Positions 4,537-6,270 of a DNA stretch of 6,270 bases are shown piece by piece. Made by a program: the position numbers and the translations under genes. How positions within the stretch are numbered: the stretch's first letter is position 1; each line of letters opens with the position of its first letter. Origin of the DNA: Phycisphaerae bacterium (GTDB taxonomy: Bacteria > Planctomycetota > Phycisphaerae > JAJVII01). The stretch lies in assembly GCA_028706835.1 (NCBI GenBank), contig JAQTVL010000275.1, positions 1 through 6,270 of the forward strand, written 5' to 3'. The notes beneath the pieces were generated by a model that saw only the letters and a program-made list of their open reading frames with translations, had not been told where the DNA came from and did not search any database.

Positions 4537-6270
4537 ATGACTACCACCGCACCGCTCCACCGTGCGATCGCGCTCGCCGTCCTCGCTCTCACGAGCGCGA
4601 CCTTCGCCCAACCAGCGCCCTTGGATAAGCCCCCGCAGCGCCTCTACGTTCCCTATTCCGACCTCGCCGCGCTGCTCGACCCCGCCGGCAAGACCATCCT
4701 CATGGACCGCGCCGAGTTCGCCAAGCTGCTCGCCGCCGCCAAGGAGAAGGCCCCCGCCGACGAGCCGGCCGCCCGCATCGCCCAGATCGTCGACGCCCAG
4801 TACGTCGCCACGGTGGCCGGCGACAAGGTCGCGCTCACCGGCACGCTCGCCGTCACGTCTGGCAGCGATCAGCCCGTGGCCATGCCGCTCGGTTTCGGCC
4901 AGGTCGGCCTGACCGAACTGCTCATGGACGACAAGCCCGCGCCGGTCGGCCGGGACGACCAGGGCCGCCTCGTGCTCGTCGTTACCGGCAAGGGCAAGCA
5001 CACGCTCGCCGTCCGCGGCGCCGGCGCGCTCAAGGACATCGCTTCCGGCGGCTCGCAGTTCGGCCTGACCCTCCCCGCGGCTGTCGCTGGTTCGCTCAAG
5101 CTTTCGGCCCCCGGCGACCTGGAGATTCACTCGACCGTGCCGGTCGTGCAGACGCGTTTCGACAAGGCCACCGATCGCACGCAGGCGGAACTGGCCGTGG
5201 GCGGGCAGTCGTCGCTGACGGTCCTGCTCGCGGGCAACGGCCGGCAGGAGGACCAGCGGGCCATCCTGCTGTGCGAGTCTACCACGAACGTGCAACTAAC
5301 CACGTCCAGCCAGGTGCTCAATTGCCTGCAGACCGTGCAGGTGCTGCGGCGGTCGACGCGCGAGCTGCGTTTCACGCTCCCGATCGAATGGACTGTGACC
5401 GACGTGTCCAGCCCGAACATGAACAAGTGGTCGATCGAGGCGGGCAAGGGCGGCGCGCCGCAGACGCTGGTCGTTCAACTTGCCAACGCCGGCCGGGGCT
5501 CGCAGTTGATCCACATCCAGGCGTCGGCGCCGATGGCGTCGACGAGCGCCTGGCAGGGGCCGGCGGTGCGGCTTGTCGGCGCGGACTTCCAGCACGGCTA
5601 CCTGATTGTCGATACCGGCGAACACCTCCGCATCCGCGGCCAGAAGCTGACTGACGCCCGGCAGGAGGACCTGTCAGCGGCGGCCGGGGCGGCCCAGTTC
5701 ATCGGCACGCCCGTCGGCCGGCTGATTTACCACTGGGGCGACAAGTGGTCGGCCTCGCTGGACCTCGCGACCATCGGCCTGCGTCGCGCCAGCGACGAGC
5801 AGCAGACGTTCAGTGTCGGCCCGCAGCAGGTGTCGCTGGCCTGCCAGTTCAAGATCACGGCGATCGGGCGGGAGATGTACGACGTGCAGTTCGACCTGCC
5901 GGACGCCAAGAGCGGCTGGGAGGTCAGCGGCGTGACGGTGAACGACTCGGCTGGCGGCTTCGAGTATCACGTCGATGACGCCAAGGACGGCCGGGTGCTG
6001 AAGATCCAACTCGCAACCCCGCTGCGCGCGGATGGCATGGCCAAGGTGTCGATCAGCCTGCGCCACGTGCCGGCTGACTGGGACTGGACGGCGGCCGACA
6101 ACACGCGCTCGCGCGAGTTGTCCGTCCCGCTCGTCCGGCCGCAGGTGGACACGGTTACTGGGCTGGCCTCGGTGGCTGCCAGCGGCGACCTGGAAGTGGA
6201 CGAGGACGATGTGGACATCGAAGCTGGGGTGGGACCTTACCTCAAGAGGCTCACTGTTGGCCGAATGGCC
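4537..6270 (+). CDS. Secreted paralogue of gene A, 3' end beyond window (gene B)
   Basis: This frame is open from 4531 to the last base, so the gene is cut by the window edge; 578 codons are visible from 4537. ATG 4531 overlaps the stop of gene A (TGATG) and would add two residues; 4537 has the better-spaced ribosome binding site. Residues 1-24 form a signal peptide (basic HR, hydrophobic AIALAVLAL, cleavage at TFA-QP). Then RLYVPYSDLAALLD (about 35-48) matches VYVPYEKLKGLLD of gene A, while the second VPY of A is replaced by MDRAEF. Further parallels are MPLGFGQVGL with VPLGLGGVAM, VTGKGK with VTRGKGR, and NMNKWSI (294-300) with NISKWDM. The protein is beta-rich with no membrane helix so far; whether it ends in membrane helices like A cannot be seen. 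No enzyme motif is recognised. It probably arose by old tandem duplication and works with A in the envelope. Confidence 0.9.
   Translation, partial: MTTTAPLHRAIALAVLALTSATFAQPAPLDKPPQRLYVPYSDLAALLDPAGKTILMDRAEFAKLLAAAKEKAPADEPAARIAQIVDAQYVATVAGDKVALTGTLAVTSGSDQPVAMPLGFGQVGLTELLMDDKPAPVGRDDQGRLVLVVTGKGKHTLAVRGAGALKDIASGGSQFGLTLPAAVAGSLKLSAPGDLEIHSTVPVVQTRFDKATDRTQAELAVGGQSSLTVLLAGNGRQEDQRAILLCESTTNVQLTTSSQVLNCLQTVQVLRRSTRELRFTLPIEWTVTDVSSPNMNKWSIEAGKGGAPQTLVVQLANAGRGSQLIHIQASAPMASTSAWQGPAVRLVGADFQHGYLIVDTGEHLRIRGQKLTDARQEDLSAAAGAAQFIGTPVGRLIYHWGDKWSASLDLATIGLRRASDEQQTFSVGPQQVSLACQFKITAIGREMYDVQFDLPDAKSGWEVSGVTVNDSAGGFEYHVDDAKDGRVLKIQLATPLRADGMAKVSISLRHVPADWDWTAADNTRSRELSVPLVRPQVDTVTGLASVAASGDLEVDEDDVDIEAGVGPYLKRLTVGRMA

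Noticed and set aside
4144..5295. A 383-codon open frame on the - strand spanning the A/B junction
   Set aside because: It runs antisense across two well-supported genes, has low-complexity composition and no recognisable motif.

Overview
This is a GC-rich window (the 90-230 stretch is visibly AT-richer than the rest). All recognisable genes lie on the + strand. The best lineage guess is a planctomycete-type bacterium, possibly Phycisphaerae or a related uncultured lineage. That rests on three things: the large secreted proteins of unknown function carrying an 'YVPY' N-terminal motif, the scarcity of Shine-Dalgarno signals, and the repeat-rich intergenic DNA. It is inference, because no marker gene is present.

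Layout. Bases 1-230 hold no gene but are full of short repeats: an 8-bp palindrome near 23-42, then a mosaic of CATCGGCG, CTTCGTG and ATCTGCG words that runs into the next start codon. Bases 231-584 encode a small stand-alone Rieske [2Fe-2S] ferredoxin-like protein. Directly after its stop, 585-742 is a palindromic intergenic element made of two inverted hairpin units. Their 9-nt loops are exact reverse complements, while their stems differ in sequence yet each still self-pairs. Bases 743-1165 contain a possible 26-codon ORF (844-924) with purine-rich sequence ahead of it, then an untranslated stretch with several strong hairpins, one a 12-pair stem closed by a GCGA (GNRA) tetraloop.

The rest is a two-gene operon. 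Gene A (1166-4531, 1121 aa) has a signal peptide, a very large extracytoplasmic region and three C-terminal membrane helices. Gene B (start 4537, still open at 6270) is a diverged tandem paralogue, also with a signal peptide. It starts 5 bases after the stop of A, with its ribosome binding site inside the end of A. B runs off the window, so its C-terminus is unknown. The two proteins share an N-terminal VPY motif region and a downstream module. That module appears to occur twice in A (about residues 268-400 and 648-790) and once in B (about 253-365).

I do not recognise a characterised family for A or B. The simplest reading is a co-expressed pair of envelope proteins that are products of an old duplication and may act together at the cell surface. 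The Rieske protein is probably a separate transcription unit, divided from the operon by the palindromic element and the structured leader. Nothing in the window identifies its redox partner.
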